Of a stretch of 64,000 bases of DNA, positions 16,946 through 25,798 are shown one piece after another. Source of the DNA: Ramlibacter pinisoli (GTDB lineage: Bacteria; Pseudomonadota; Gammaproteobacteria; Burkholderiales; Burkholderiaceae_C); the NCBI RefSeq assembly GCF_009758015.1, contig NZ_WSEL01000003.1:744001-808000 (forward strand). Direction: 5' to 3'. A program made the translations under genes and the position numbers. The first letter of the stretch is position 1. Each line of letters starts with the position of its first letter. Under the pieces are notes generated by a model. That model made no database searches, was not told the DNA's origin, and saw only the letters and a program-made list of their open reading frames with translations.

Positions 16946-17941
16946 ATGCCCAGCGTCCGGATCGACAACGCGCAGGTTCATTTCCAGCTCGCCGGCGGCG
17001 AGCGCGGGCCCGTGATCACCTTCCTCAACGGGCTGACCCAGAACGCGAACCTCTGGACCGCCTACGCCGACTACTTCGGGCCGCGTGGCTATCGGGTGCT
17101 GGCCTACGACATGCTGGGGCAAGGGCGCTCCTCCAAGCCGGTGATCGACATCCCGCTGGCGGCGCATGCGGACCTCCTGGATGGCCTGCTCACCGAGCTG
17201 GGCATCCGCAAGACGCACCTGGCCGGCATCTCCTTCGGCGGCGTGATCGCGCTGGACTTCGCCATCCGCTACGGCCACCGGCTGGACAGCCTGGTGGCCA
17301 TGAGCACCTTCGCCGAACTGACGCCCCAGCTCGAATTCCTCGGCACGGTCATGCTGCAGGGCCTCATCGACGTGGGCTTCCCCTACATGCAAACCATGCT
17401 GTACCCGCTGAACATGAGCTCCGCCTGGATCGCCGCCAACCGCGAACGCATCCCGGCGATGAAGAGGTCTGGCTACATCGGCAACGACGGTTACGCGATG
17501 CAGAACCTGATGGAGTCCTTCGTCACGTTCCAGCCGCTCACGCCGGACCTGCACCAGATCGCCGTCCCCACGCTGCTCCTGAACGGCGAGTTCGACTTCT
17601 TCACGCCGCGCGAGTGCCACGACCTGATCCGCACCCGCATCGCCAACTCGCGCCTCGTGATCGTGCAGCACGCATACCACGCGTTCACGCTGGAATTGCC
17701 CGCGGTGACCATGCGGCAGATCGAGGTCTTCCTCGCGCAGGTGCGCGACGGCAGCTGGGTGGGCGACCAGAGCGTGTGGGCCGCCGCCGAGGACCCGAAG
17801 GCGCGCGTGCAGTGGCTGCCCCTGCTGGGCGACTGGCGCCGGGCCGTGCAGGTGGCAGCTGTGCGGCCGGTACGCGCCACGGCAAGTCCCGCGGCGAGGC
17901 GCAGCGGCGGCCGCTCGCCCGCGCGATTGGCGGCGCCGTGA
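16946..17941 (+). CDS. Alpha/beta hydrolase
   Basis: 331-residue hydrolase without a signal peptide. The triad is visible as Ser in GISFGG (about residue 97), Asp in NGEFDFF and His in HAYHAFTLE. An in-frame ATG at 16880 overlaps the palindromic site, so I prefer 16946 (MPSVRIDNAQVHFQL), where the fold begins. The last 70 residues are Arg/Ala-rich and poorly structured. The stop overlaps the GTG start of the next gene (GTGA, 17938-17941), indicating coupling. Ester hydrolysis is the likely chemistry; substrate unknown. Confidence 0.75.
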   Translation: MPSVRIDNAQVHFQLAGGERGPVITFLNGLTQNANLWTAYADYFGPRGYRVLAYDMLGQGRSSKPVIDIPLAAHADLLDGLLTELGIRKTHLAGISFGGVIALDFAIRYGHRLDSLVAMSTFAELTPQLEFLGTVMLQGLIDVGFPYMQTMLYPLNMSSAWIAANRERIPAMKRSGYIGNDGYAMQNLMESFVTFQPLTPDLHQIAVPTLLLNGEFDFFTPRECHDLIRTRIANSRLVIVQHAYHAFTLELPAVTMRQIEVFLAQVRDGSWVGDQSVWAAAEDPKARVQWLPLLGDWRRAVQVAAVRPVRATASPAARRSGGRSPARLAAP

Positions 17942-18552
17942 TCGCCCCCGAACTCTATGACCGGGCCCGGGACCGCGTGGCAGAAAGCGGGTTCACGGCG
18001 CCGGTGCAGACGCGCATCGCGCTGGTCCTCACGGCGGCCAAGAATGGCAACCTCGCATTCCACCTGCTGATGCAATGGGTGCCGGGAATGGGGCTCGCGC
18101 AGCAGTTCCTCATCTCCCAGGCGGCCCGCGAGATGGAAGCGATCACGTTGCTCGCCCGCACCACGCAATGGCTCGGGACGCCGGCGGCGCTGGTCCAGGC
18201 TGGCCGCATCACGGCGCCGCTGGCGATGGCGTGGAGCCGCGTGATGCAGGCGCCCGGCCCGCTGTTCAGCCCGGACGCCGCGTACCGCGGCCTCTCTCTG
18301 GGACATGCGCAGTTCGCGCGCATCCGCCTCGCGCCCATCGTGCCGGAGGCTGCGGACCCGGCGGCACCGTTCGTGATGGCGCTGGCGCGCATCGAGCAGG
18401 AGAACGCGCGCATGCTCCAGACGCAGATCCGCCTGCTGAAGGTGATTGGCGACAACCTGCCCCTCGCGGAACGCGAGGAGCGGATCGAGGCCGACCAGGC
18501 GCTCGTCGACGGCGTGATGACGGAGTTCCTCGGCTGGATGGCGGCGCCGTAG
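17938..18552 (+). CDS. Hypothetical helical protein
   Basis: 204 residues beginning at GTG, coupled to the preceding hydrolase by a 4-bp overlap. The composition is alpha-helical, with a hydrophobic Leu/Ala/Met-rich middle (residues 25-105) and a charged C-terminal helix. No signal peptide or conserved catalytic motif is recognised. Its place between two alpha/beta hydrolases in a tight operon suggests an accessory or partner role, but I do not recognise the family. Confidence 0.6.
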   Translation: MIAPELYDRARDRVAESGFTAPVQTRIALVLTAAKNGNLAFHLLMQWVPGMGLAQQFLISQAAREMEAITLLARTTQWLGTPAALVQAGRITAPLAMAWSRVMQAPGPLFSPDAAYRGLSLGHAQFARIRLAPIVPEAADPAAPFVMALARIEQENARMLQTQIRLLKVIGDNLPLAEREERIEADQALVDGVMTEFLGWMAAP

Positions 18553-18581
18553 CCGCCCGGCCCTTGCACCAGGAGAAGCAG

Positions 18582-19439
18582 ATGCCACGCATCAAGACCG
18601 AAACACTCACCATGGGCTACCAGGAGCATGGAACCGGCGACAACGTGGTGCTCGCCGTGCACGGCAACCTGGGCTGCGCCAACTGGCTGGACCTGGCGCT
18701 GCCGCTGTTGCCCGACCAACTGCGGGTCGTCACGGCGGAGTGGCGCGGCTGCGGGGACTCGGAGAAACCGCAGCCCACTACGGACTTCTCCAACTACGCC
18801 ATGTCCGTGCATGCGCGCGACCACCTCGCCCTGCTCGACGCCCTGGGCATCGCCAAGTGTCACCTGTACTGCCATTCCACGGGCGGCATCATCGCCTCCT
18901 ACATGCTGGACGCGGCGCCCGATCGGTTCGGCAAGGTGTTGATGCTCGATCCCGTGAGTCCCCTGGGCCTGCAGCTCGCGCCCGGGCAGGTGGACGTGCT
19001 CACCGCGATGAAGGGCGACACCGACGTCTGCTTTGCCGGGCTGGCGAGCGCCGCGCCGACCCTGTTCCGGCCGGAAACCCTGGTTGCCGGCCAGTCACCG
19101 CAATTCGCCGCCACCGCGTCGGCGGGACAGCGCGAGCTGTTCCGGCTGCTGGTGGAGAAGACGCGGCTGCTGTCCGACGGCGTCTGGTTCGGCACGCCGC
19201 AGAACCTGGCCCGCGAATGGGAATCGGGCGCGCTCGCGGCCCGCATGCCAGCGATGAAGCACGAGCACCTGATCCTGTACGGCAAGATGGACTACTGGAT
19301 CCCGCGCGATCACATGGACGTGATGGTCCAGAAGCTGCCGAACGCGCGGCTGGAGTTGTTCCCCTCTGTCGGCCACTCGATGAACCTCGAGCAGCCCTCC
19401 CTGTTCGCGCGGGTGTTCACCGACTACTTCGGCGGCTGA
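18582..19439 (+). CDS. Alpha/beta hydrolase
   Basis: 285-residue cytoplasmic hydrolase of the epoxide-hydrolase/haloalkane-dehalogenase-like group. It has an oxyanion region HGNLGCANW, nucleophile in CHSTGG (about residue 98), Asp in LYGKMDYW and His in SVGHSMNLEQ. AGGAG lies 6 nt before ATG 18582. It is third in the plus-strand operon 16946-19439. Its stop codon and the stop of the convergent DUF202 gene flank a small hairpin (GGCTGA/TCAGCC, 19434-19448). Confidence 0.8.
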   Translation: MPRIKTETLTMGYQEHGTGDNVVLAVHGNLGCANWLDLALPLLPDQLRVVTAEWRGCGDSEKPQPTTDFSNYAMSVHARDHLALLDALGIAKCHLYCHSTGGIIASYMLDAAPDRFGKVLMLDPVSPLGLQLAPGQVDVLTAMKGDTDVCFAGLASAAPTLFRPETLVAGQSPQFAATASAGQRELFRLLVEKTRLLSDGVWFGTPQNLAREWESGALAARMPAMKHEHLILYGKMDYWIPRDHMDVMVQKLPNARLELFPSVGHSMNLEQPSLFARVFTDYFGG

Positions 19440-19442
19440 AGC

Positions 19443-19910
19443 TCAGCCGAAGGTGGCGAAGCCGAGCATGGTGGTGATGGCCACGAGGCCGAGCAGGAAC
19501 ACCAGCGCGGCCGTCACGAGCGTGAACGAGGGCGGGAACACGCTCTCGCCGTGGATGAGGCCTTCGGCCGTCATCTGCTCGCGGGTCCTGCGCAAGCCCA
19601 GCATGAAGGCGACGTGGTACACGATGCCGATCAGCAGCATGACGAGTGCGACCAGCACGAACGCCAGGCCGAAGTTGCGCGAGGCGTTCGCGTCGTCGAC
19701 CATGCCGGCCGCTTCGAGCTTCTCGAACACCTGGTAGATGGTGAAACCGAAGCCGATGAGGGAAATCGCCGTCCGGATCACCGACATGAGCGTGCGGTCG
19801 GCGCTCATGCGCGTGCGCTGGAACGACATGCCGGTGCGGCGCCGCGCCAACTCGGTGTTGGCGTCGGGCTCCGGTGTCCGCGCTTCACGGGATCTCAGGT
19901 CAACGTCCAT
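19443..19910 (-). CDS. DUF202 family inner-membrane protein
   Basis: 155 residues. A charged N-terminus contains the DUF202 signature region (RTRMSADRTLMSVIRTAISLIGFGF). Three predicted membrane helices follow, at about 45-65, 82-105 and 132-152. YidH/DUF202 proteins are small membrane proteins of unknown function, often found with stress genes. It is the last gene of the nine-gene minus-strand operon, 48 bp after the DUF1254/DUF1214 protein. Confidence 0.85.
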   Translation of the reverse strand: MDVDLRSREARTPEPDANTELARRRTGMSFQRTRMSADRTLMSVIRTAISLIGFGFTIYQVFEKLEAAGMVDDANASRNFGLAFVLVALVMLLIGIVYHVAFMLGLRRTREQMTAEGLIHGESVFPPSFTLVTAALVFLLGLVAITTMLGFATFG

Positions 19911-19958
19911 GGACCACCTCCCTGCCGGGCTCGACCGGCGGCGTGCGACTCGCGTCGC

Positions 19959-21467
19959 TCATGCCTCTCGGGCGACCGATTTCTGCACGTCCGGCAGCCG
20001 GTAGCTGCCGTCGAGCAGCGGCGGCGTCGGCACGTAGGTGCGCACCAGCAGCGCGAACTGCCCAGCCGGCGCGGGCAGCCAGTTGGCACGCGCGTCCGCC
20101 TCGGGCGGTTCGGCGTGCGACAGGTGCAGCACCAGCGAACCGTCGGACGCGAACGCCAGCTCGTTCGCGTCGAGGTTGACGGTGCCGATGTTGTGGCGGC
20201 CGTTGGGACTGTCGGGGACCATGAAATAGTCCTGGTCGTACATGGTCAGCGACCAGAAACCGCCGCGGTCGCGGTCCACCGGCGGCAACGCGCCCTTGGG
20301 AAAGGTCACCGTGTAGCGATAGCGGCCCTGCAGCAGCTCCCCCTGCGCATCGGTGCCGCGGATGAAGTAGATCGCCTCGTGGAAGTCGTTGACGTAGATG
20401 TAGATGACCGCCGCCTGCGCGCGGCCGAACCAGTCGCTGCCCCAGGCGCCGCCATTCTCCTGACGCTGCCAGCCGTTGCCGGCAGCGGCGCCGGCCTGGT
20501 GGTACTTCGCCGACTCGTGCAGCTCCGCGTTCGCCGCCAGCGTGGTGCGGTCGACCAGCGCGCGCCAGGCCGGGTCCACAGCGCGCAACGCGAGCAGCAC
20601 GCGCGCCTGCGCCGCCATCGGCGCGTCGTCGGTGCTGACGCGCGGATTCGCGTCCAGCGCCACCTGGAGGTCGTCCCAGAACGTGAGCGCGTTCACGGGC
20701 CGGTGCCGCAGCAGGTCGGGATCGGCCGCCAGCATGTCGGCCGTCAGTCCTCGCGGAAAGACCTTGTTGCGCGCGCTCGCCTCGCAGTCGAACCGCAGCG
20801 GGCCCGGCCTGTCCTCCTTCTGGGGCACGGCGCCCAGCTGGTTCAGCACGGAACGGGCCTGCGCCTTCGCCTCCGGCGTGCGCGCCGCGAAGCAGCGGAA
20901 CATCAGGACGGCGAGGTTCGTCGGGGAGCGCAGCACGCCGAGGAAGCCCGGCGGCTTCTCGCCCTGCCAGTCCGGCCCGACCACCAGGAACTTGCCGCCC
21001 GGTGTGCGTGAGGCGGAGCCGATCTGGTGCGTGACCGTGGTGAACAGGTCGGCCATCTGCACCGTCCAGTAGTGGCCGGGCGGCACCTGCGACGGCGTCT
21101 GCAGCACGACGCTGTCCTCGGCGAGGTCCGCGAAGCAGGCGCCGTAGATGGTGTCGTTGTTGGGCGTGACCACCTTGCGCTGCAGCGCAGACATGTAGTC
21201 GTCGAGATAGCCGGTGTGGTTCTTCGGCGCGCCCGGGAACAGGCCCAGGGTCGCGCCGGGGCCGGCCCCCTTCATCGCCTCCCAGCAGCTGGTGCGGCCG
21301 TACGTGTTGACGGCCGGATAGCCCCAGTAGAAGAGGATGCGCGCGAGTGATTCGACGTACTTCTCGTTGGCCAGCCGCGCCGGAGCGCCGGCGCCATCGG
21401 GCAGGTCGGCATGCGCAGGGCTCAAGGCGCGGGCGAGCGCCTCGGGTTGCAGGGCGGATTCCTTCAT
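19959..21467 (-). CDS. DUF1254/DUF1214 domain protein
   Basis: 502 residues without a signal peptide. The N-terminal half carries the DUF1254 pattern (YWGYPAVNTYGR, VVTPNNDTIYG, GHYWTVQMADLF). The C-terminal half carries DUF1214 (FPKGALPPVDRDRGGFWSLTMYD, then FMVPDSPNGRHNIG). The biochemical activity of the family is not established. The start codon overlaps the stop of the DUF1622 gene (ATGA, 21464-21467), and GGAGG precedes the ATG. A second, diverged DUF1254 protein is encoded in the same operon at 25799. Confidence 0.85.
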   Translation of the reverse strand: MKESALQPEALARALSPAHADLPDGAGAPARLANEKYVESLARILFYWGYPAVNTYGRTSCWEAMKGAGPGATLGLFPGAPKNHTGYLDDYMSALQRKVVTPNNDTIYGACFADLAEDSVVLQTPSQVPPGHYWTVQMADLFTTVTHQIGSASRTPGGKFLVVGPDWQGEKPPGFLGVLRSPTNLAVLMFRCFAARTPEAKAQARSVLNQLGAVPQKEDRPGPLRFDCEASARNKVFPRGLTADMLAADPDLLRHRPVNALTFWDDLQVALDANPRVSTDDAPMAAQARVLLALRAVDPAWRALVDRTTLAANAELHESAKYHQAGAAAGNGWQRQENGGAWGSDWFGRAQAAVIYIYVNDFHEAIYFIRGTDAQGELLQGRYRYTVTFPKGALPPVDRDRGGFWSLTMYDQDYFMVPDSPNGRHNIGTVNLDANELAFASDGSLVLHLSHAEPPEADARANWLPAPAGQFALLVRTYVPTPPLLDGSYRLPDVQKSVAREA

Positions 21468-21826
21468 GTTGCCTCCGTGGGACGAGCGCTCTCGTGCTGC
21501 CGCTCGCGCACCTCCGCGAGGTCGCGCTCGAGAAAGTAGTTGAGGAAGGTGCGGATCACGGCGATGGCAGCCAGCCGGGCGATGGACTCCCAGTCCTCGG
21601 TGATCGCGGTCTCGACGATGTCGGCGGCGAGCTGGAAGGTGAGGCCCGCCACCAGCCAGCGCGCGTAGCGCAGCCAGACGTCGCGCCGCAGGTGGCCGTC
21701 TGGCTTCGCCACCACCCCCAGCCCTGTCACGACTGCCTGCAGCGTGCCGAACAAGATGACCAGCAGGGCGATGCCGTCGATCAGCACGATCGCCGCCTCG
21801 GTGAGGGAGACCAGCCACTCGCGCAT
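21464..21826 (-). CDS. DUF1622 family membrane protein
   Basis: 120-residue inner-membrane protein with helices at about 8-36, 55-75 and 84-105; the pattern VLIDGIALLVILFGTLQAV followed by RYARWLVAGLTFQLAADIVETA fits DUF1622. Function unknown. It begins 3 bp after the sulfatase stop and overlaps the following DUF1254 start by 4 bp, so it is translated as part of the operon. Confidence 0.85.
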   Translation of the reverse strand: MREWLVSLTEAAIVLIDGIALLVILFGTLQAVVTGLGVVAKPDGHLRRDVWLRYARWLVAGLTFQLAADIVETAITEDWESIARLAAIAVIRTFLNYFLERDLAEVRERQHESARPTEAT

Positions 21827-21829
21827 GGT

Positions 21830-23254
21830 TCACCTGGGCGGTTTGTAGGGATCGGGCGTTCCCATGGGAATGAGCGGGTGCGCCTTCAGGCTCGCCTCGA
21901 ACGCGGCGACCAGCTTCAGCACGGGCCCGACCACCCAGCTGTCCAGGCTGGGCTTGTCCTCGTCTTCCCGCGGGTTCTGGTACAGGTTGAACAGCAGCGG
22001 AATGCCCAGCTTTACCGCCGGCGACACCATGGTGTCCTGCCGGTAGAAGTGGACTTTGTAGTTGCGCCACTTCACAGCCTGCAGCCGCTCCGCGCAGAAG
22101 ACCAGGATGCCTTCGCGCGCGGAGGCCTCGGCCTGCCCGAGCAGCAGCGGCGACTGGTCCACGCCGTCGATGGGCCGGTCGCCCGGCACCGAAGCGCCCG
22201 CGAGCTTCGCGAGGGTCGGGAACAGGTCCACGGCATGCACGATGGCATCGCTCACCCGCCCGGCCGGCACGCGCTCCGGCCAGCGCACGATGCAGGGCAC
22301 GCGGATTCCGCCCTCCCAGGCCGTGAAGTACTGGCCGCGCCATGGGCCCGCCCAGCCATCCCAGGGTTTCACGAACTCGGGGCCGTTGTCGCTGGCGAAG
22401 AGGACGATGGTGTTCTCGCGCAGGCCCAGCCGGTCGACCGCGTCGAGCATGCGGCCGACGTTGGCATCCATCTCGGCCAGCATGTCGGCCCAGTCGCCGT
22501 TGCCGGTGCGGCCGGCGAACTCCGGGTGCGGCAGCGTGGGCAGGTGCGGCTGCGTGAGCGTGGCGTAGGCGAAGAAGGGCTTGCCGGCGTGCGCCTGTGC
22601 CTCCATGAATGCGACAGTGCGGCGCGCGATCTCCGCGTCCATCAGGCGGCGCTGCTCCAGGTCGTAGACACGCACGGGGCGGGTCCGCTCGCCCTTGCGT
22701 CCTTCCAGGATCTGCTCGGGCGGCATGACGGCGGCCGACCAGCCGGGCATGCCGGGCCACATCGCCTCGTCGGTCGTGCGCGGGATGCCGTACCACTCGT
22801 CGAAGCCCTGGTTGGTGGGGAAGCGCCCTTCCTCGCTGCCCAGATGCCACTTGCCGAACAGCGCGCTTGCGTACCCGGCGGCGCCGAGCGACTCGGCCAG
22901 CGTCACCTCCCACTGCGTGAGCCCGTCGGCGACGCCGCCGAAGGGCACGGAGTGCGTGCCGGAGCGGATGGCGTAGCGCCCGGTGAGGATGGCCGAGCGG
23001 CTGGGCGTGCACTGCGCCTCCATGTTCATGTTGGTCAGGCGCAGGCCTTCAGCGGCCAGCCGGTCGATCCGGGGCGTGGCCGCGCCGCGTGTCCTGCCGC
23101 CGCCATAGACGCCCAGCTCGCCGTAGCCCAGGTTGTCCGCGAGCATGAAGAGGATGTTGGGCCGGCGCGCCGGCTGCGCCCGCACCGGCGTGGCATCGCC
23201 CAGCAGCGCGGTGCCGGCCAGCGCCGCCTGCAGCAGCGACCGGCGCGAGGTCAT
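21830..23254 (-). CDS. Exported type I sulfatase (arylsulfatase-like)
   Basis: 474 residues. The twin-arginine-like signal (SRRSLLQAALAG, cleavage near residue 26) fits export after cytoplasmic maturation. Formylglycine precursor Cys82 is in the canonical CTPSR; metal ligands are in LADNLGYGE and FASDNGPE, and GKWHLG supplies active-site Lys/His. The C-terminus ends IPMGTPDPYKPPR. The start overlaps the stop of the formylglycine-generating enzyme (ATGA, 23251-23254), which places maturase and substrate on one message. A mutated, internally deleted relative lies at 31207. The sulfated substrate is unknown. Confidence 0.9.
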   Translation of the reverse strand: MTSRRSLLQAALAGTALLGDATPVRAQPARRPNILFMLADNLGYGELGVYGGGRTRGAATPRIDRLAAEGLRLTNMNMEAQCTPSRSAILTGRYAIRSGTHSVPFGGVADGLTQWEVTLAESLGAAGYASALFGKWHLGSEEGRFPTNQGFDEWYGIPRTTDEAMWPGMPGWSAAVMPPEQILEGRKGERTRPVRVYDLEQRRLMDAEIARRTVAFMEAQAHAGKPFFAYATLTQPHLPTLPHPEFAGRTGNGDWADMLAEMDANVGRMLDAVDRLGLRENTIVLFASDNGPEFVKPWDGWAGPWRGQYFTAWEGGIRVPCIVRWPERVPAGRVSDAIVHAVDLFPTLAKLAGASVPGDRPIDGVDQSPLLLGQAEASAREGILVFCAERLQAVKWRNYKVHFYRQDTMVSPAVKLGIPLLFNLYQNPREDEDKPSLDSWVVGPVLKLVAAFEASLKAHPLIPMGTPDPYKPPR

Positions 23255-24225
23255 GGCGGCGGGCCCGGCATCCGCCGCACGCAGCGGAACCCGACGTGGC
23301 TGGTGGAGGTGTCCACCGGCTGCGCGTGCCGCGCGGCGGGCCGGTAGCGGCGGCAGTAGTTGGGCGCGCACAGGTGCGAGCCGCCCTTGAGCACCTTGCG
23401 CGGGATGCGGATCTCCAGCTGGCACGGGTCGTAGCTTCCCTGCTCGCTCGCGCCGCGCGGGTTCACGGGGGCGCAGCAGGGCCGCGCCGCGCTGTCGGGG
23501 TGGCCCGCGGCATACCAGTCCTGGGTCCACTCCCACACGTTGCCGATCATGTCCAGCAGCCCGTAGCCGTTCGGCGGGAAGGCAGCCACCGGCGACGTGC
23601 GCTCGAAGCCGTCGACGCCGAGGTTCTCATGCGGAAAGCGGCCCTGCCAGGTGTTGGCCATGTGCCGCCCCTGCGGCGTGAACTCGTCGCCCCAGGCGAA
23701 TTCCGCGCCGTCGAGCCCGCCGCGAGAGGCGAACTCCCACTCGGCTTCCGTCGGCAGCTGCTGGCCGGCCCAGGCCGCGTAGGCCTGGACGTCGCACCAG
23801 GCAACGTGCACCACGGGATGATCGTCCTTGCCGTCGATGCTGCTGCCCGGGCCCTGCGGATGGCGCCAGTCGGCACCGAAGCGGAACTGCCACCACTGCG
23901 AGAAGTCGCGCAGATCCACCGCGTGGCGCGGCGGCGTGAACACCAGCGACGCCGGCTGCAGCATCTCCGGCAGCGCGCCGGGATAGTCTTTCGCCTCGGG
24001 CGCGATCTCGGCGAAGGTGACGTGGCCGGTCGCCTCGACGAAGGCGCGGAACTGCGCATTGGTGACGGGGGTGCGGTCGATCCAGAAGCCGTCGACCCGC
24101 ACCAGGTGCACGGGCTTTTCCTCGGGGTAGTGCGCGTCGGAGCCCATGCGGAAGGCGCCGCCGGGGACCCAGACCATGGCACCCGCATTTTGAGCGGTGC
24201 CGACGGTGTCGCTGACTGCGCTCAT
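23251..24225 (-). CDS. Formylglycine-generating enzyme (sulfatase-maturing, FGE/SUMF1 type)
   Basis: 324-residue oxygen-dependent maturase that converts the sulfatase active-site Cys to formylglycine. The FGE-sulfatase fold runs from MVWVPGGAFRMGSD to VGFRCVRR, and the copper-binding catalytic cysteines Cys286 and Cys291 are present in SHLCAPNYCRRYRPAARH. Many SUMF-like domains lack this pair, so this one should be active. The start could be ATG 24225, chosen because GAGG precedes it, or ATG 24237. It sits directly between the two operon sulfatases. The enzyme requires O2, which matters for any low-oxygen interpretation of the regulon. Confidence 0.92.
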   Translation of the reverse strand: MSAVSDTVGTAQNAGAMVWVPGGAFRMGSDAHYPEEKPVHLVRVDGFWIDRTPVTNAQFRAFVEATGHVTFAEIAPEAKDYPGALPEMLQPASLVFTPPRHAVDLRDFSQWWQFRFGADWRHPQGPGSSIDGKDDHPVVHVAWCDVQAYAAWAGQQLPTEAEWEFASRGGLDGAEFAWGDEFTPQGRHMANTWQGRFPHENLGVDGFERTSPVAAFPPNGYGLLDMIGNVWEWTQDWYAAGHPDSAARPCCAPVNPRGASEQGSYDPCQLEIRIPRKVLKGGSHLCAPNYCRRYRPAARHAQPVDTSTSHVGFRCVRRMPGPPP

Positions 24226-24238
24226 CGCGCCTCGCATC

Positions 24239-25768
24239 TCAACTGCTGCCCGCGGCGGAATCCCCCATCTTCGCGATCGCGTCGTCGATGGTGAAGGTGT
24301 TGGGCCGCTGGATCGGCGGGAAGTCCTTGAAGGTCTCCGCGAACTTCGCCGCCGCGGCTTGCGCCGCGAACATGAAGTAGCCGTGGTAGAGAAACCAGTC
24401 GTAGTACGAGTTGGACGTGACGTCCGCGGACTCGTAGGGGTCGGTGCGCAGGTTGAACATCTTGGGCACGCGCAGCCGCGTGAACGGCTCGGCCCAGACC
24501 TGCAGGGTGCCCTGGCAGCGCTGCTCCATGAAGACGATCTTCCAGTTGTCGTAGCGCAGGGCCAGGATGTCGCCGTCGTCGCTGATGTAGAAGAAGAACT
24601 GGCGTGGCGCCTCCTTCTGCTTGCCGATCAGGTAGGGCAGCAGGTCGTAGCCGTCGATGTGGTTCTTGTAGGTGCGCCCGATCGCCTTGTACCCGGACTT
24701 CAGCTTCTCCTTGACCTCGGGCGCGCCGGCCATGGCCAGGAAGGTGGGCAGCCAGTCGTGGTGCTGCACGATCCCGTTGCACACCGAGCCGGCCTCGATC
24801 CTGCCCGGCCAGCGCACCAGCATCGGGATGCGGAAGGCGCCTTCCCAGTTGGTGTTCTTCTCGCTGCGGAAGGGCGTCATGCCGGCGTCCGGCCAGGTGT
24901 TGCGGTGCGGGCCGTTGTCGGTGGAGTACTGGACGAAGGTGTCCTTCGCGATCCCCAGTTCGTCCAGCAGGTCGAGCATCTGGCCGACGTTGCGGTCGTG
25001 GTCGATCATCGTGTCGTGGTAGGGCGACTGCCAGCGCCCCGCCTGGCCCAGGCTGGACTCCTTGGTGTGGGTGATGAAGTGCATGTGCGTGGTGTTGACC
25101 CACACGAACCAGGGCTTGCCGGCCTTCTCCTGGGCGCGGATGAACGCCTGCGCCTTGGCGACGAAGTCGTCGTCGCAGGTCTCCATGCGCTTCCTGGTGA
25201 GCGGCCCCGTGTCCTCGATCTTCTGCTTGCCCACCCGTCCCCAGCGCGGCTGCTCGGTCGGGTCGTCCTTGTCGGTGGCCCAGGAATGGATCACGCCGCG
25301 CGGCCCGAACCTCTCGTGGAATGCCGGGTCCTTCGGGTAGTCGACCATCTCCGGCTCTTCCTCGGCGTTCAGGTGGTACAGGTTGCCGTAGAACTCGTCG
25401 AAGCCGTGGTTGGTGGGCAGCATGTGGTTCAGGTCGCCCAGGTGGTTCTTGCCGAACTGGCCGGTGGCGTAGCCCTGCTCCTTCAGCAGCGCCGCGATGG
25501 TCACGATCTTGTCGGACATGCCGACTGGTGCACCGGGGGTGCCCACCTTCGATAGCCCCGTGCGGTACACGCTCTGCCCCGTGATGAACGACGACCGCCC
25601 CGCGGTGCAGGACTGCTCGCCGTAGGAATCGGTGAACAGCATCCCTTCCTTCGCGATCCGGTCGATGTTGGGGGTGCGGTAGCCCATCAGACCGTGCGTG
25701 TAGCAACTCAGGTTGGACTGCCCGATGTCGTCGCCCCAGATGACGAGGATGTTGGGCTTCTTGGCCAT
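24239..25768 (-). CDS. Type I sulfatase (CTAGR variant)
   Basis: 509 residues without a signal peptide, so cytoplasmic unless exported by another route. Cys54 is in CTAGR, an accepted variant of the CxPSR formylglycine motif. IWGDDIGQSN supplies metal ligands, GKNHLGD the Lys/His and YSTDNGPHRNTWP a further metal site. The overall layout resembles arylsulfatase A-like enzymes, a family that also includes phosphonate monoester hydrolases. AAAGGAG precedes the ATG. The maturase is encoded 13 bp downstream. Confidence 0.88.
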   Translation of the reverse strand: MAKKPNILVIWGDDIGQSNLSCYTHGLMGYRTPNIDRIAKEGMLFTDSYGEQSCTAGRSSFITGQSVYRTGLSKVGTPGAPVGMSDKIVTIAALLKEQGYATGQFGKNHLGDLNHMLPTNHGFDEFYGNLYHLNAEEEPEMVDYPKDPAFHERFGPRGVIHSWATDKDDPTEQPRWGRVGKQKIEDTGPLTRKRMETCDDDFVAKAQAFIRAQEKAGKPWFVWVNTTHMHFITHTKESSLGQAGRWQSPYHDTMIDHDRNVGQMLDLLDELGIAKDTFVQYSTDNGPHRNTWPDAGMTPFRSEKNTNWEGAFRIPMLVRWPGRIEAGSVCNGIVQHHDWLPTFLAMAGAPEVKEKLKSGYKAIGRTYKNHIDGYDLLPYLIGKQKEAPRQFFFYISDDGDILALRYDNWKIVFMEQRCQGTLQVWAEPFTRLRVPKMFNLRTDPYESADVTSNSYYDWFLYHGYFMFAAQAAAAKFAETFKDFPPIQRPNTFTIDDAIAKMGDSAAGSS

Positions 25769-25798
25769 GCGATCTCCTTTGGGTGCTGTCGGTTGCGG

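Noticed and set aside
16880-16946. Upstream ATG 16880 as the start of the 16946 hydrolase
   Set aside because: It overlaps the palindrome and adds 22 residues without family similarity.
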